DNA from: Alphaproteobacteria bacterium
Lineage (GTDB): Bacteria > Pseudomonadota > Alphaproteobacteria > Micropepsales > Micropepsaceae
Reading direction: 5' to 3'
Assembly (NCBI GenBank): GCA_028871795.1
Contig: JAGWMG010000004.1
Location: 62,001-126,000 of the forward strand
DNA: 64,000 bases
Shown piece after piece: positions 19,190-30,871 of the stretch. The position numbers and the translations under genes are program-made. The notes below the pieces were generated by a model that made no database searches, was not told the DNA's origin, and saw only the letters and a list, made by a program, of their open reading frames with translations. Position 1 is the stretch's first letter. Every line of letters begins with the position of its first letter.

Positions 19190-20218
19190 ATGCAGGGATT
19201 GAAAGCTCTCGTTGCCGCGGTCGCAGCGGCTGTCTTGGTTGCGTCCGGCTCATTCGCCGCCACGATCTCGGGCGCCGGCGCGACGTTCCCATACCCGATC
19301 TACGCCAAATGGGCGGGCGCCTACCAAGGCGTGAGCGGCGTCGGTCTCAACTACGCGTCCATCGGCTCCGGCGGCGGCATCGCGCAGATCAAGGCGAAGA
19401 CCGTCACGTTCGGCGCATCCGACGCTCCGTTGAAGCCGGCCGACTTGAACAAGTTCGGTCTGGCCCAGTTCCCGACGGTCATCGGCGGTATCGTGCCGAT
19501 CGTGAATCTTCGCGGCGTTGCCGCGGGACAACTTGTTCTCAACGGCCCCACACTCGCCAACATCTTCCTCGGCAAGATCACAAACTGGAGCGATGCGGCC
19601 ATCAGGGCGCTCAATCCGGGCGTCGCCCTTCCCAACCAGGCGATCACCGTCGTGCATCGTGCCGACGCCTCGGGCACCACCTTTGTCTTCACGACCTATC
19701 TGTCACGGGTCAGCGGCGAGTGGAAAACCAACGTCGGCGCAAACACGGCAGTCGATTGGCCGCTCGGCCTCGGCGCCAAGGGCAATGAAGGCGTCGCGGG
19801 CAACGTCGCCCAGACGTCCGGTTCGATCGGCTATGTCGAATATGCATACGCCAAGGTGAACCACCTCAAGCATACGCGGATGATCAACAAGGACGGCAAG
19901 CCGGTCGTCCCGAACGCCGATACCTTCAAGGCGGCTGCGGCGTACGCGGATTGGGCCCATGCGGCGAGCCAAGGATTCTACATCGTCATCGTCGATCAAC
20001 CGGGCGCCAACGCTTGGCCGATCACGGCGACGACCTACATCCTGGTCTACAAGCAACCGAGCAATCCCGCGGATACGGCCGAAGTCCTCAGGTTCTTCAA
20101 GTGGTCGTACGCCAAAGGCGGCGGCATGGCGCTGAGCCTCGATTACGTGCCTCTGCCGGCCAACGCCGTGCAGGCGATCGAGGCGAGCTGGAAACAGATC
20201 AAAGTCCCAGGAATGTAA
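19190..20218 (+). CDS. pstS: Phosphate-binding protein PstS paralog 2 (canonical ligand site)
   Basis: GAGATFPYPIYAKW, GSGGGIAQIKAKTVTFGASDAPL, HRADASGTTFVFTTYL. Confidence 0.92.
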   Translation: MQGLKALVAAVAAAVLVASGSFAATISGAGATFPYPIYAKWAGAYQGVSGVGLNYASIGSGGGIAQIKAKTVTFGASDAPLKPADLNKFGLAQFPTVIGGIVPIVNLRGVAAGQLVLNGPTLANIFLGKITNWSDAAIRALNPGVALPNQAITVVHRADASGTTFVFTTYLSRVSGEWKTNVGANTAVDWPLGLGAKGNEGVAGNVAQTSGSIGYVEYAYAKVNHLKHTRMINKDGKPVVPNADTFKAAAAYADWAHAASQGFYIVIVDQPGANAWPITATTYILVYKQPSNPADTAEVLRFFKWSYAKGGGMALSLDYVPLPANAVQAIEASWKQIKVPGM

Positions 20219-20244
20219 CCTTCCCAAAGAAGCGACGGGCGACA

Positions 20245-20271
20245 GGGGCGGCTATTGGCCGCCCCTTTTTT
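20245..20271 (+). terminator. Rho-independent terminator after pstS paralog 2
   Basis: GGGGCGGC tattg GCCGCCCC followed by TTTTTT. Confidence 0.9.
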
Positions 20272-20391
20272 GGCACAATTTTCGGAATTCAAGCCATAAC
20301 GGAGAAGCTAACAATCGTTATTATCTTGCACGTTATCATATGGGTGACTATGTTATAGCAGCTTACGAAACTCATATGAGTTTAGATCGCA

Positions 20392-20856
20392 ATGCAACCA
20401 TTTGATTATGATCTTCTTTCTGTCCTTCATGACGTCGCACGGCTGATGCGCACGCGATTCGACCGCTATGCTCGCGCCTACGGGATGACGCGCGCGCAGG
20501 GGCTCATCCTGCTGCGTCTGAAAGTCCAGCCAGGTCTATCGCAGAACGAACTGGCGGCCATTTGCGAGGTCGAGCCGATGACGGTGGCGCGCCTGATAGA
20601 TCGCCTGGAGGCCAACGGCTACGTCAAACGCTGCGACGATCCCAACGACAGACGCATCCACCGGCTGAAACTGCTGCCGGCAGCCGAGCCGATCCTGGCC
20701 GAAATCGCGCGGTACAAGAATCAAATCCGCGACGACCTCGCGCAAGGCCTGGACCCCGCGGATTGGGCGGCGGCGGCGAAAGTCCTTTACCACATCAAAG
20801 ACAAGCTGACGGCCGACGTCGCGGCCGAAGAGCCGCCCGCCGCGGTTGGAGAATAA
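20392..20856 (+). CDS. MarR-family transcriptional regulator
   Basis: GLSQNELAAICEVEPMTVARLIDRLEANGYVKRCDDPNDRRIHRLKL. Confidence 0.92.
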   Translation: MQPFDYDLLSVLHDVARLMRTRFDRYARAYGMTRAQGLILLRLKVQPGLSQNELAAICEVEPMTVARLIDRLEANGYVKRCDDPNDRRIHRLKLLPAAEPILAEIARYKNQIRDDLAQGLDPADWAAAAKVLYHIKDKLTADVAAEEPPAAVGE

Positions 20857-20860
20857 GTCC

Positions 20861-22009
20861 ATGAATGCCATCTCAAGCCACGCAGCCGGCTCTGCCTACA
20901 CCGGTGCCGTTCACGGCCACGCCACGCGTATCCGCGGCTGGCTCGGCGAATTGTGGGCCGACAAGGCGCGGCTGCGCCGTGTCGCCATGATCTCGGGCGT
21001 CTCCGGTGTTGCGTTGGTTGCGCTGGCCCTGTGGCTGACCGGCGACCGCTATACCGGCACCGACGACGCCTATGTCCAGGCCGCCAAGCTGATGGTGACG
21101 ACCGACGTCTCCGGCCTGGTCAAGACCGTGGACGTCGTCCAGAGCCAGCACGTGAAAAAAGGACAAGTGCTGTTCCAAATCGATCCCAGGCCGTTCCAGA
21201 TCGCGGTAGACAACGCCAAGGCGGCGCTCGATCAAAACGTCCTCGATGTGGAGTCGATGAAGGCGACCTATCAGGGCATGCTCGGTCAGACCGCGGCGCA
21301 ACGAGCGCAGGTCCAGTGGGCCCAGATCACCTACAAACGCGACCTGGCGCTGGCGAGCGCCAATGCCATCGCGCCAGCCACGCTCGATCAGGCGCGTACG
21401 GCACTGCAATCGGCGCAGGCGACGCTGGTTTCCCTCCAGCAGAACGCGCAGACGCAACTCGCCAAGCTGAACGGCAACGCAAACCTGCCGCCGCAGCAGG
21501 CGCCGCAGTACCTGCAGGCGCAAGCCGCGCTCGAAGAGGCGCAACGCCAGCTCAGCCACACGGTTGTGCGCGCGCCGTTCGAAGGCGACGTCACGGAGGT
21601 CGATTCGCTGCAGCCGGGGACGCTTGTGATTTCGGCGATGGCGGCATTCACCACCACCAGTGCGGTCGGGCTGGTTTCGACCAGCGACGTCTGGGTGCAG
21701 GCCAACATGAAGGAAACCGACCTGACGCACGTGGCGACCGGCGATCCGGTATCGATAACCATCGATACCTTTCCGGGTCACACCTGGCAGGGCCATATCG
21801 ATGCCGTGAGCCGGGCGAGCGATACCGCTTTCTCGGCCCTGCCGTCCGAGAACGCCAGCAGCAACTGGGTCAAGGTGGTTCAGCGCATTCCCGTGCGCGT
21901 GAAGCTCGACCTGCAGCCGGGCGACCCGCCGCTGCGCGCCGGCATGAGCGCGGTCGTCACCATCGATACGCATCACCGCCGCTGGTACCGGCTGCTGTTC
22001 GGACAGTAG
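20861..22009 (+). CDS. HlyD/EmrA-type membrane fusion protein
   Basis: GTDDAYVQAAKLMVTTDVSGLVKTVDVVQSQHVKKGQVLFQIDPRPFQIAVDNAKAAL. Confidence 0.93.
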   Translation: MNAISSHAAGSAYTGAVHGHATRIRGWLGELWADKARLRRVAMISGVSGVALVALALWLTGDRYTGTDDAYVQAAKLMVTTDVSGLVKTVDVVQSQHVKKGQVLFQIDPRPFQIAVDNAKAALDQNVLDVESMKATYQGMLGQTAAQRAQVQWAQITYKRDLALASANAIAPATLDQARTALQSAQATLVSLQQNAQTQLAKLNGNANLPPQQAPQYLQAQAALEEAQRQLSHTVVRAPFEGDVTEVDSLQPGTLVISAMAAFTTTSAVGLVSTSDVWVQANMKETDLTHVATGDPVSITIDTFPGHTWQGHIDAVSRASDTAFSALPSENASSNWVKVVQRIPVRVKLDLQPGDPPLRAGMSAVVTIDTHHRRWYRLLFGQ

Positions 22010-22020
22010 CGGCGCCGCGC

Positions 22021-23598
22021 ATGACCGCCGCAGCAGAGACCTACACGCACGAGCACTACGACAGCAAGTTCGAGCTGATGGTCGTGGTGATGTGCTCGAT
22101 GGCGGGCGTGCTGATGCAGGCGCTCGACACCACCATCGCCAACGTCGCCCTGCCGAACATGATGGGCGATATGTCGGCCTCGCGCGAGCAGATCACCTGG
22201 GTGCTGACTTCCTATATCGTCGCCGCGGCGGTGATGACGGCGCCGGTCGGCTGGGTGGCCGCGCGTTTCGGCAAGAAGAACATCCTGATCGTTTCGATGG
22301 TGGGCTTCACCGTCACCTCGATGCTGTGCGGGGCGGCTCAAGGCCTGACCGAGATGGTCGTCTTCCGTCTGCTGCAGGGCGTGTTCGGCGCGGCGCTGGC
22401 GCCCTTGTCGCAGTCGGTGATGCTCGACCTCTATCCGCCCGAGAAGCGCGGCCAGATCATGGCGATCTGGGGCATGGGCATCATGCTGGGTCCGATCCTG
22501 GGTCCGACGCTTGGCGGCTACCTCACCGATACGTATAGCTGGCGCTGGGTCTTCTACGTCAACGTGCCGTTCGGTCTGGCGGCGACCGTCGGTCTCTGGC
22601 TGTTCTTCAAGGACACCGTGCGCAACGCCGCGCTGCGGTTCGATTTCTTCGGCTTCGCCGTCATGGCGCTGGGGGTGGGCGCCTTGCAGCTCATGCTCGA
22701 CCGCGGAACCACCAAGGACTGGTTCTCGTCGACCGAGATCGTCCTCGAATGCACGGTTGCGGCTCTGGGTTTCTACCTCTTCGCCGTGCATATGTTCACG
22801 GCCAAGAGCACCTTCATCCAGCGGGGCATCTTCGCCGACAGGAACTTCGTCACCGCGCAGCTCGTGATGTTCATGGTGGGCGCCATGCTGTTGGCGAGCA
22901 CGGCTCTGATGCCTCCGTATCTGCAAACGCTCGGCGGTCACACGGTGACGGAAGCCGGGCTACTGCTGGGGCCGCGCGGCCTGGGCACGATGGTGGCCAT
23001 GGTGCTGGTCGGCAGAGTGTCGAACCATATCGACCCGCGTCTGCTGATGACCGTCGGCACCGCGGCGGTGGCCTGGTCGCTTTGGGACATGTCGGGCTGG
23101 ACGCCGTCTATCGACGATAGCCGCCTGCTGTTCACGACGATCGTCCAGGGCTTCGGCGTGGGCATGGTTTTCGTGCCGCTCAATCTCGTCGCCTTCGCCA
23201 CGCTGCCGGGCCAATACCGCACGGACGGCACCGCCGTCATGAATCTCGTGCGCAACGTCGGTAGCGCCATCGGCATCTCGGTCACCACGACGCTGCTGAG
23301 CAACAGCATGCAGGCGATCCATTCCCAGCTGACCGCCTTCGCCACGCCGTTCAACCGCGCCTTCGCCATCAACGCGCCGTCCATGCTCTACAACCTGGGC
23401 CTGCCGAGCGGACGCGCCATGCTCGATGGCGCAATCCAGATACGCGCCGCCATCGAAGCTTATGCCAACGATTTCCTGTTCATGTTCTACGTCTCGCTGA
23501 TAACATTTCCGATCATCTGGCTGCTGCGCCGTCCGGCGTATTCCAGCAGCGGATACGCAAATGGGAACGGGCAGAAGAAGGCGGAGGGTGCGGAATAA
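22021..23598 (+). CDS. DHA2-family (EmrB-type) MFS efflux transporter
   Basis: QALDTTIANVALPNMMGDMSASREQITWVLTSYIVAAAVMTAPVGWVAARFGKK and about 14 hydrophobic segments. Confidence 0.94.
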   Translation: MTAAAETYTHEHYDSKFELMVVVMCSMAGVLMQALDTTIANVALPNMMGDMSASREQITWVLTSYIVAAAVMTAPVGWVAARFGKKNILIVSMVGFTVTSMLCGAAQGLTEMVVFRLLQGVFGAALAPLSQSVMLDLYPPEKRGQIMAIWGMGIMLGPILGPTLGGYLTDTYSWRWVFYVNVPFGLAATVGLWLFFKDTVRNAALRFDFFGFAVMALGVGALQLMLDRGTTKDWFSSTEIVLECTVAALGFYLFAVHMFTAKSTFIQRGIFADRNFVTAQLVMFMVGAMLLASTALMPPYLQTLGGHTVTEAGLLLGPRGLGTMVAMVLVGRVSNHIDPRLLMTVGTAAVAWSLWDMSGWTPSIDDSRLLFTTIVQGFGVGMVFVPLNLVAFATLPGQYRTDGTAVMNLVRNVGSAIGISVTTTLLSNSMQAIHSQLTAFATPFNRAFAINAPSMLYNLGLPSGRAMLDGAIQIRAAIEAYANDFLFMFYVSLITFPIIWLLRRPAYSSSGYANGNGQKKAEGAE

Positions 23599-24479
23599 TG
23601 CAAACGGCATTCATCGGTTTAGGCGTGATGGGTTATCCGATGGCGGGCCATCTGGCCCGCGCCGGACACGACGTGACGGTCTATAACCGCACCCCGGACA
23701 AGGCGGAACGCTGGACCCGCGAACATGGCGGACGCTCGGCGGCCACGCCCGCGGAAGCGGCCGCAAGCGCGGACATCGTCCTGGCCTGCGTCGGCCGCGA
23801 CGCGGACGTGCGCGCCGTCACGCTGGGCGAGGGCGGAGCCTTCGCCGCGATGAAGAAGGGCGCGGTCTTCGTGGACCACACGACGGCGTCGGCGACCATC
23901 GCGCGCGAGCTTGGCCAAACGGCGGCGGCGCACGGCTTCGGGTTCGTCGACGCGCCGGTGTCGGGCGGCGAGGCGGGCGCGAAGAACGGCCAGCTCGCGA
24001 TCATGTGCGGCGGCAGCGAAACCGATTATGCCAAAGTCGAGATCGTGATCGCCGCCTATGCAAAACAATGCCGCCGGCTGGGTCCGGTAGGCGCGGGCCA
24101 GCTCACCAAGATGGTCAACCAGATCTGTCTTGCCGGGATGATCGAGGCGCTGTCCGAAGGGCTGAACTTCGCGCGTGCGGCGGGCCTCGATCCGCAGGCG
24201 GTCGTGGACGTCATCTCCAAGGGCGCCGCCCAATCGTGGCAGATGGACAACCGTCACAAGACCATGCTGGCGGGGCATTACGATCACGGTTTCGCGGTGG
24301 AATGGATGCGCAAGGACCTGGGCATCTGCTTCGACGAGGCGGCGCGCAACGGCGCGCAGCTGCCGGCGACCAAACTGGTCGACGGCTATTATGCCGAAGT
24401 CGAAGCGATGGGCGGCAAGCGCTGGGACACCTCCAGTCTGTTCGCGCGGCTCGAGGCGCAGCGCAAGGGCAAGCATTGA
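23598..24479 (+). CDS. 3-hydroxyisobutyrate dehydrogenase-family NAD(P)-dependent oxidoreductase
   Basis: FIGLGVMGYPMAGHLARAGHDVTVYNRTPDKAERW, FVDAPVSGGEAGAKNGQL. Confidence 0.93.
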   Translation: MQTAFIGLGVMGYPMAGHLARAGHDVTVYNRTPDKAERWTREHGGRSAATPAEAAASADIVLACVGRDADVRAVTLGEGGAFAAMKKGAVFVDHTTASATIARELGQTAAAHGFGFVDAPVSGGEAGAKNGQLAIMCGGSETDYAKVEIVIAAYAKQCRRLGPVGAGQLTKMVNQICLAGMIEALSEGLNFARAAGLDPQAVVDVISKGAAQSWQMDNRHKTMLAGHYDHGFAVEWMRKDLGICFDEAARNGAQLPATKLVDGYYAEVEAMGGKRWDTSSLFARLEAQRKGKH

Positions 24480-25057
24480 TGGACGCCAAACGCTCCTATC
24501 ATCACGGCGATCTGAGGAACGCGCTGCTCGATGCCGCGCGCGCCATCCTCGAAGAGGAGTCCCTGGCGGCGCTGAGTCTGCGCGCCGTGGCGCGCCGCGC
24601 CGGCGTCAGCCATGCCGCTCCCTACCGACATTTCCCCAACCACGAAGCCCTGCTGGCGGAACTCGCCATCGAAGGCTTCGCCGAACTGCGGGCCGAGATT
24701 GTCGCGGCGGCGGCGGTGCTCGGCGCGGAATCCGACCGCATCACCAAGATCGGCGCGGCCTACATGCGTTTCGTGGCGCGCCGCCCGGCGCTGACGCGGC
24801 TGATGTTCGGCCCGCAGCTTCCCAACCGCGACGCCTTCCCTGCGCTGGGCGAAGCCGCCGACGCGGTCGGCGTCGAGATCGGCAAGGCGCTGCACGATTC
24901 CGCGCTGGGGCTGGCGGTGTGGGCGGCGGTGCACGGACTGGCCATGCTCATCCTGGAGAACGTCATCGACCTCGGCCAGCGGCGCTCGGGCCTCGACGTG
25001 CTGCCCTCGCGGGCGGAAATCCTGCTGCGCAGCCTGTTCGCGGTGACGCGGGAGTAG
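24479..25057 (+). CDS. TetR/AcrR-family transcriptional regulator
   Basis: SYHHGDLRNALLDAARAILEEESLAALSLRAVARRAGVSHAAPYRHFPNHEALLAEL; ATGGA start overlaps the previous TGA. Confidence 0.92.
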   Translation: MDAKRSYHHGDLRNALLDAARAILEEESLAALSLRAVARRAGVSHAAPYRHFPNHEALLAELAIEGFAELRAEIVAAAAVLGAESDRITKIGAAYMRFVARRPALTRLMFGPQLPNRDAFPALGEAADAVGVEIGKALHDSALGLAVWAAVHGLAMLILENVIDLGQRRSGLDVLPSRAEILLRSLFAVTRE

Positions 25058-25201
25058 GGCGCTTCCCTTTCGCTTCACTACAAATCGTTTTTTTTCACTT
25101 CGTTTTCGGCAGAGTCCTCCCGCCCGACATCTGGGACTTTTTCAAAACGCACGCGAACGTTCCCTCCGTCTAAAACTCGTTCACGCTCGCTTTCGCCACT
25201 T

Positions 25202-25264
25202 CCCCCGCTTCGCGGGGGCGGAAAATATCGCGCATTACTTTCTTCCCCCGCATTGCGGGGGAAG
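25202..25264. repeat. Pair of intergenic palindromes (CCCCCGC/GCGGGGG type)
   Basis: CCCCCGCttcGCGGGGG at 25202-25218 and CTTCCCCCGCattGCGGGGGAAG at 25242-25264. Confidence 0.75.
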
Positions 25265-25474
25265 TGCCGAGCGCATAGCGCGAGGCGAAGGGGGCGTCCG
25301 TTCGCAAATGTGCTGATGTAAGGGAAATGGTCGTTCGACCTTGTCGGTTCAAGGGGAGACTGGAAAAAATTATCGCTGCGAGTGCGCTCGAGTCGCAAAC
25401 CGCCGACCGGCAAGGTTCAAGGGGAGTTCGCGACGGCCATGCGCGCGCGGATGCGAGCGGCGGTGGCCGCACTT

Positions 25475-27186
<1,712 letters not shown>

Positions 27187-27422
27187 CTATAGGCCATGCT
27201 TAACCCCCGGCAACGCCAAGATTGACGCGCCGCGAACGGCCTTCTGCGGCGCCGCGCAAAGGACTTAACGAATTGTTTGCCTCGAATGCCGAAGCCGCGT
27301 CCGCACTTTGCCGCTGCCGGGCATTTGCCTGGAGTTCTCCGACAGTTTTTACCCACTTTTAAGGACTGTGGCCTAGGCTTCCTGCACATAACAGGTGGGC
27401 CCCCGCAATAGGGGGAAAGACG

Positions 27423-27932
27423 ATGACGGCACTGGCAAAACCGCAGGAATCCGCGGCGCTCGAGAGCACGCGTACGCTCGGAAAGCATTACCTCGAAACG
27501 CTCAATCTGGTGGAGCGGCTGCATCGCCAGCTGCTCGACGTGATCAAGGACGAACTCGACCGGCGCGAGGAACGCGAGATCAACAGCGTGCAGGCATTGC
27601 TGCTGTTCAATGTCGGCGACCAGGAATTGAGCGCGGGCGAATTGCGTAGCCGCGGGCACTATCTCGGCTCGAACGTCTCCTACAATCTCAAGAAGCTCGT
27701 CGATCTCGGCTACATCCACCACGAACGCTCGGAAGTGGACCGCCGCTCGGTGCTGGTGCGCCTGACGCGCAAGGGGGAGTTCGTGCGCGACATGCTGCGC
27801 GAACTGTTCGCGCGCCATCTGGGCTCGCTGGAAGCGGTCGGCAACGTCACCTCCGAAGATCTGGACGGCCTCAACGGCAGCCTGAAACGGCTGGAGCGCT
27901 TCTGGATCGACCAGGTCCGCTTCCGCCTCTAA
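27423..27932 (+). CDS. LdtR-like MarR/winged-helix regulator
   Basis: INSVQALLLFNVGDQELSAGELRSRGHYLGSNVSYNLKKLVDLGYIHHERSEVDRRSVLVRLT. Confidence 0.85.
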   Translation: MTALAKPQESAALESTRTLGKHYLETLNLVERLHRQLLDVIKDELDRREEREINSVQALLLFNVGDQELSAGELRSRGHYLGSNVSYNLKKLVDLGYIHHERSEVDRRSVLVRLTRKGEFVRDMLRELFARHLGSLEAVGNVTSEDLDGLNGSLKRLERFWIDQVRFRL

Positions 27933-28073
27933 AAGTCTGCCTCCGACTCGTGCCATGATCGCGGCGCAGCCCGCAGCCGGACGCGCGCCCTGAGACAGAA
28001 GATCGACCGCCATCTGCGCCATCACGGGCGCTTCTACGCCGCCGCCGCGTTCGGCGCCGCGGTCTATACGGCC

Positions 28074-28637
28074 TTGCGTCTGGCGCAGGTTCCGGCGGCG
28101 GCCGGCGCCGCGGGCGACGCGTTCTTCGCCGTCTACCTCGCCGCCAGCGCCTGGCTGCTGCTGACGACGGCCAACGCCGACGCGAGACGCTGCGCCGATA
28201 CGGAAGACGAAGGCATCATGGTCGTCGCGGTGATCGCGCTCGCGGCCGTGACGTTCAATGTCGTCGACATCTTCATCGTGCTGAATCAGCAGCACCGGGC
28301 GGATTTGCCGTCGCTGGCGGTGGCGCTCGCCGCGGCGCCGCTCGGCTGGTGCATGTTGCATACCATCGCGGCTTTTCACTACGCAAACCTGTATTATTCC
28401 GTTTCCTGCGAGGAAACTTCCGAGAGGACGTTGGAATTTCCCGGAACAGAGAATCCCAATTTATGGGATTTCGTCTATTTCTCGTTCGTGGTCGGCATGA
28501 CCGCCCAGGTTTCCGACGTGCAGATTCGCACGACGGCGATGCGCCGGGCCGTCACCGGCCATTCGGTCGTCTCGTTCTTCTTCAACACGGTCTTGATCGC
28601 CATGGCGGTGAATGCCGCCGTCGCCGGTGCGGGTTAG
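28074..28637 (+). CDS. DUF1345 family membrane protein (true start probably upstream)
   Basis: AFHYANLYYS...NLWDFVYFSFVVGMTAQVSDVQIRTTAMRRAVTGHSVVSFFFNTVLIAMAVN. Confidence 0.82.
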   Translation: MRLAQVPAAAGAAGDAFFAVYLAASAWLLLTTANADARRCADTEDEGIMVVAVIALAAVTFNVVDIFIVLNQQHRADLPSLAVALAAAPLGWCMLHTIAAFHYANLYYSVSCEETSERTLEFPGTENPNLWDFVYFSFVVGMTAQVSDVQIRTTAMRRAVTGHSVVSFFFNTVLIAMAVNAAVAGAG

Positions 28638-28772
28638 CCAACAGGGGCCGTCGGTGCTACACTGCAACACCGTCGTGTGTGACAAATCGTACGGGCAGGT
28701 TCCGCCGGATTGAACTGTTCGTGGAACTTGTCGGACAATGCGCCGGTTTTGCAGGGGCATAAGAGAAAAGAC

Positions 28773-29990
28773 ATGGCCTTTCCCTATTTTGCCCGGTTCC
28801 AGGACGTACTAGCCGGATTGAAGCGCGAAGGACGGTATCGGGTTTTTGCCGATATTCTGCGCAAGCGCGGAAGTTTTCCTACCGCCGATTTCTACGGCGA
28901 CGACGCCAGGCGCCAGGTCACCGTCTGGTGCAGCAACGACTATCTCGGCATGGGGCAGCATCCGAAAGTCCTCGCCGCGATGCACGAGGCGATCGACAAT
29001 GCCGGCGCCGGCGCCGGCGGCACGCGCAACATCTCCGGCACCACGCATTACCATGTCGAACTGGAACGCGAACTCGCCGATCTGCACCACAAGGAAGCGG
29101 CGCTGCTCTTCAGTTCGGGCTACGTCTCGAACGACACCACCTTGGCGACGCTGGCGAAGCTGCTGCCAAGCGCCGTCATATTCTCGGACGAACTCAACCA
29201 CGCCTCGATGATCGAGGGCATCCGCCACAGCGGCGCCGCGAAGCATATCTTCCGCCACAACGATCTGGCCCACCTCGAAGAGCTGCTGCGGGCCGCCGAT
29301 CTTCCTCTGCCGAAGATCATCGCCTTCGAATCCGTCTATTCGATGGACGGCGACTTCGGGCCGACGGCGGCCATCTGCGACCTTGCCGACAAATACGGCG
29401 CGCTGACCTATCTCGACGAAGTCCACGGCGTGGGGCTCTACGGCCCGCGCGGGGCCGGCGTCGCGGCGCGCGACGGCGCCATGGACCGCATCGACATCAT
29501 CGAGGGCACGCTGGCCAAGGCGTTCGGGCTCATGGGCGGCTACATCGCCGGCAAGGCGGAAGTGGTCGACTGCGTGCGCTCGTTCGCGTCGGGCTTTATC
29601 TTCACGACCTCGCTGGCTCCGGCCATCGCGGCGGGCGCGCTGGCGAGCGTGCGTCACCTCAAGCAGAGCGACGTCGAGCGCAAGACGGTCTACGAGCATT
29701 CGGCGTTGCTGAAAGCGATGTTCCGCAACGCCGGCTTGCCGGTGGTCAACTCGCCGAGCCACATCGTGCCGGTGCTGGTGGGCGATGCCGCGCTGTGCAA
29801 ATCCGTCGCCGACGCGCTGCTGCGCGATCACGCGATCTACGTGCAGCCGATCAATTACCCCACCGTTCCGCGCGGCAAGGAGCGGCTGCGCTTCACGCCG
29901 TCGCCGTTCCACACACACCGGATGATCGACGAACTGGTGCAGGCGCTGGACACGGTGTGGGCGGACCATCATCTGCAACGAGCGGCGTAA
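28773..29990 (+). CDS. hemA: 5-aminolevulinate synthase
   Basis: [63 protein letters not shown]. Confidence 0.96.
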   Translation: MAFPYFARFQDVLAGLKREGRYRVFADILRKRGSFPTADFYGDDARRQVTVWCSNDYLGMGQHPKVLAAMHEAIDNAGAGAGGTRNISGTTHYHVELERELADLHHKEAALLFSSGYVSNDTTLATLAKLLPSAVIFSDELNHASMIEGIRHSGAAKHIFRHNDLAHLEELLRAADLPLPKIIAFESVYSMDGDFGPTAAICDLADKYGALTYLDEVHGVGLYGPRGAGVAARDGAMDRIDIIEGTLAKAFGLMGGYIAGKAEVVDCVRSFASGFIFTTSLAPAIAAGALASVRHLKQSDVERKTVYEHSALLKAMFRNAGLPVVNSPSHIVPVLVGDAALCKSVADALLRDHAIYVQPINYPTVPRGKERLRFTPSPFHTHRMIDELVQALDTVWADHHLQRAA

Positions 29991-29994
29991 AAAG

Positions 29995-30040
29995 CGAATG
30001 GCGAGTGGCGGATGGAACCATTCGCTAATCCCTATTCGCG
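29995..30040. repeat. Imperfect intergenic palindrome, copy A
   Basis: GCGAATGGCGAGTGGCGGATGGaaCCATTCGCTAATCCCTATTCGC; shares a motif with 40620-40657. Confidence 0.6.
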
Positions 30041-30045
30041 TTTCC

Positions 30046-30489
30046 TTATCCTCTGCGCCGGCCCTTCGTCGCGGGCGCGCTGCGGCCCAGCCCGATCTTC
30101 TTGGCGAATTCGGAGCGCTGTGCGGCATAATTTGAGGCGACCATCGGATAATCCGCCGGCAGATTCCATTTGGCGCGGTACTGGTCCGGCGTCAGCCCGT
30201 AGCGCGAGCGCAGGTACCGCTTGAGCATCTTCAGCTTCTTGCCGTCTTCCAGGCAAATCAGGTGTTCGGGCGTCACGGACTTTTTCACCGGCACGGCGGG
30301 TTTTTGCGTGGTCGCCATCTCGCCCGCGCCGCTACCGGACAGACTGCCCAGCGTCGCGTGGACGCTCTTGATCATTGCGGGCAATTCGCTGACCGGAACC
30401 GGGTTGTTGCTGACATAAGCGGCGACGATGTCGCTGGCCAACTTGAGAATATCGTCGCTTCTTGAGACTTCCACGTCGTGATTACCCAT
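30046..30489 (-). CDS. MucR/Ros-family zinc-finger transcriptional regulator
   Basis: SVTPEHLICLEDGKKLKMLKRYLRSRYGLTPDQYRAKWNLPADYPMVASNYAAQRSEFAKKIGLG. Confidence 0.93.
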   Translation of the reverse strand: MGNHDVEVSRSDDILKLASDIVAAYVSNNPVPVSELPAMIKSVHATLGSLSGSGAGEMATTQKPAVPVKKSVTPEHLICLEDGKKLKMLKRYLRSRYGLTPDQYRAKWNLPADYPMVASNYAAQRSEFAKKIGLGRSAPATKGRRRG

Positions 30490-30871
30490 TGTGTTGAAAC
30501 CTCTGTTTCGAGTGAAGATGCAGTTCACCGCGTTGTCTACCGTATTACCTGGGCCTACAGCAAAATCAAGGTGTTCTTCCACACCGATCTGTGAATGAGT
30601 CGGAACGGCCTTAATAATCGACTCCGCCGACACTTACATTATTTTTTGAGTCTCGTTTCTATAGTCTCGCCTATCGGTTGATATTACATGACTGCAACAT
30701 ATAATATTCCCGCTACAGTTGTATGTACTTCCTGTGCGTCGGTTGGCCGAAAGCGCCCGCGTCTGCCTCGTTTTGCTGGCGCTAGATTTGGTAAAGCGGT
30801 AGGGGTACGACCCCCGAGCGCTGCGGCAGCGGACCAAGGCTTGCGCCGGGGCAGCTACGAGCGAGGTGGTC

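Noticed and set aside
20953-22020. N-terminal part of the 881-aa ORF 20953-23598
   Set aside because: Out-of-frame reading of the HlyD gene fused to the MFS frame; the real MFS start is ATG 22021.
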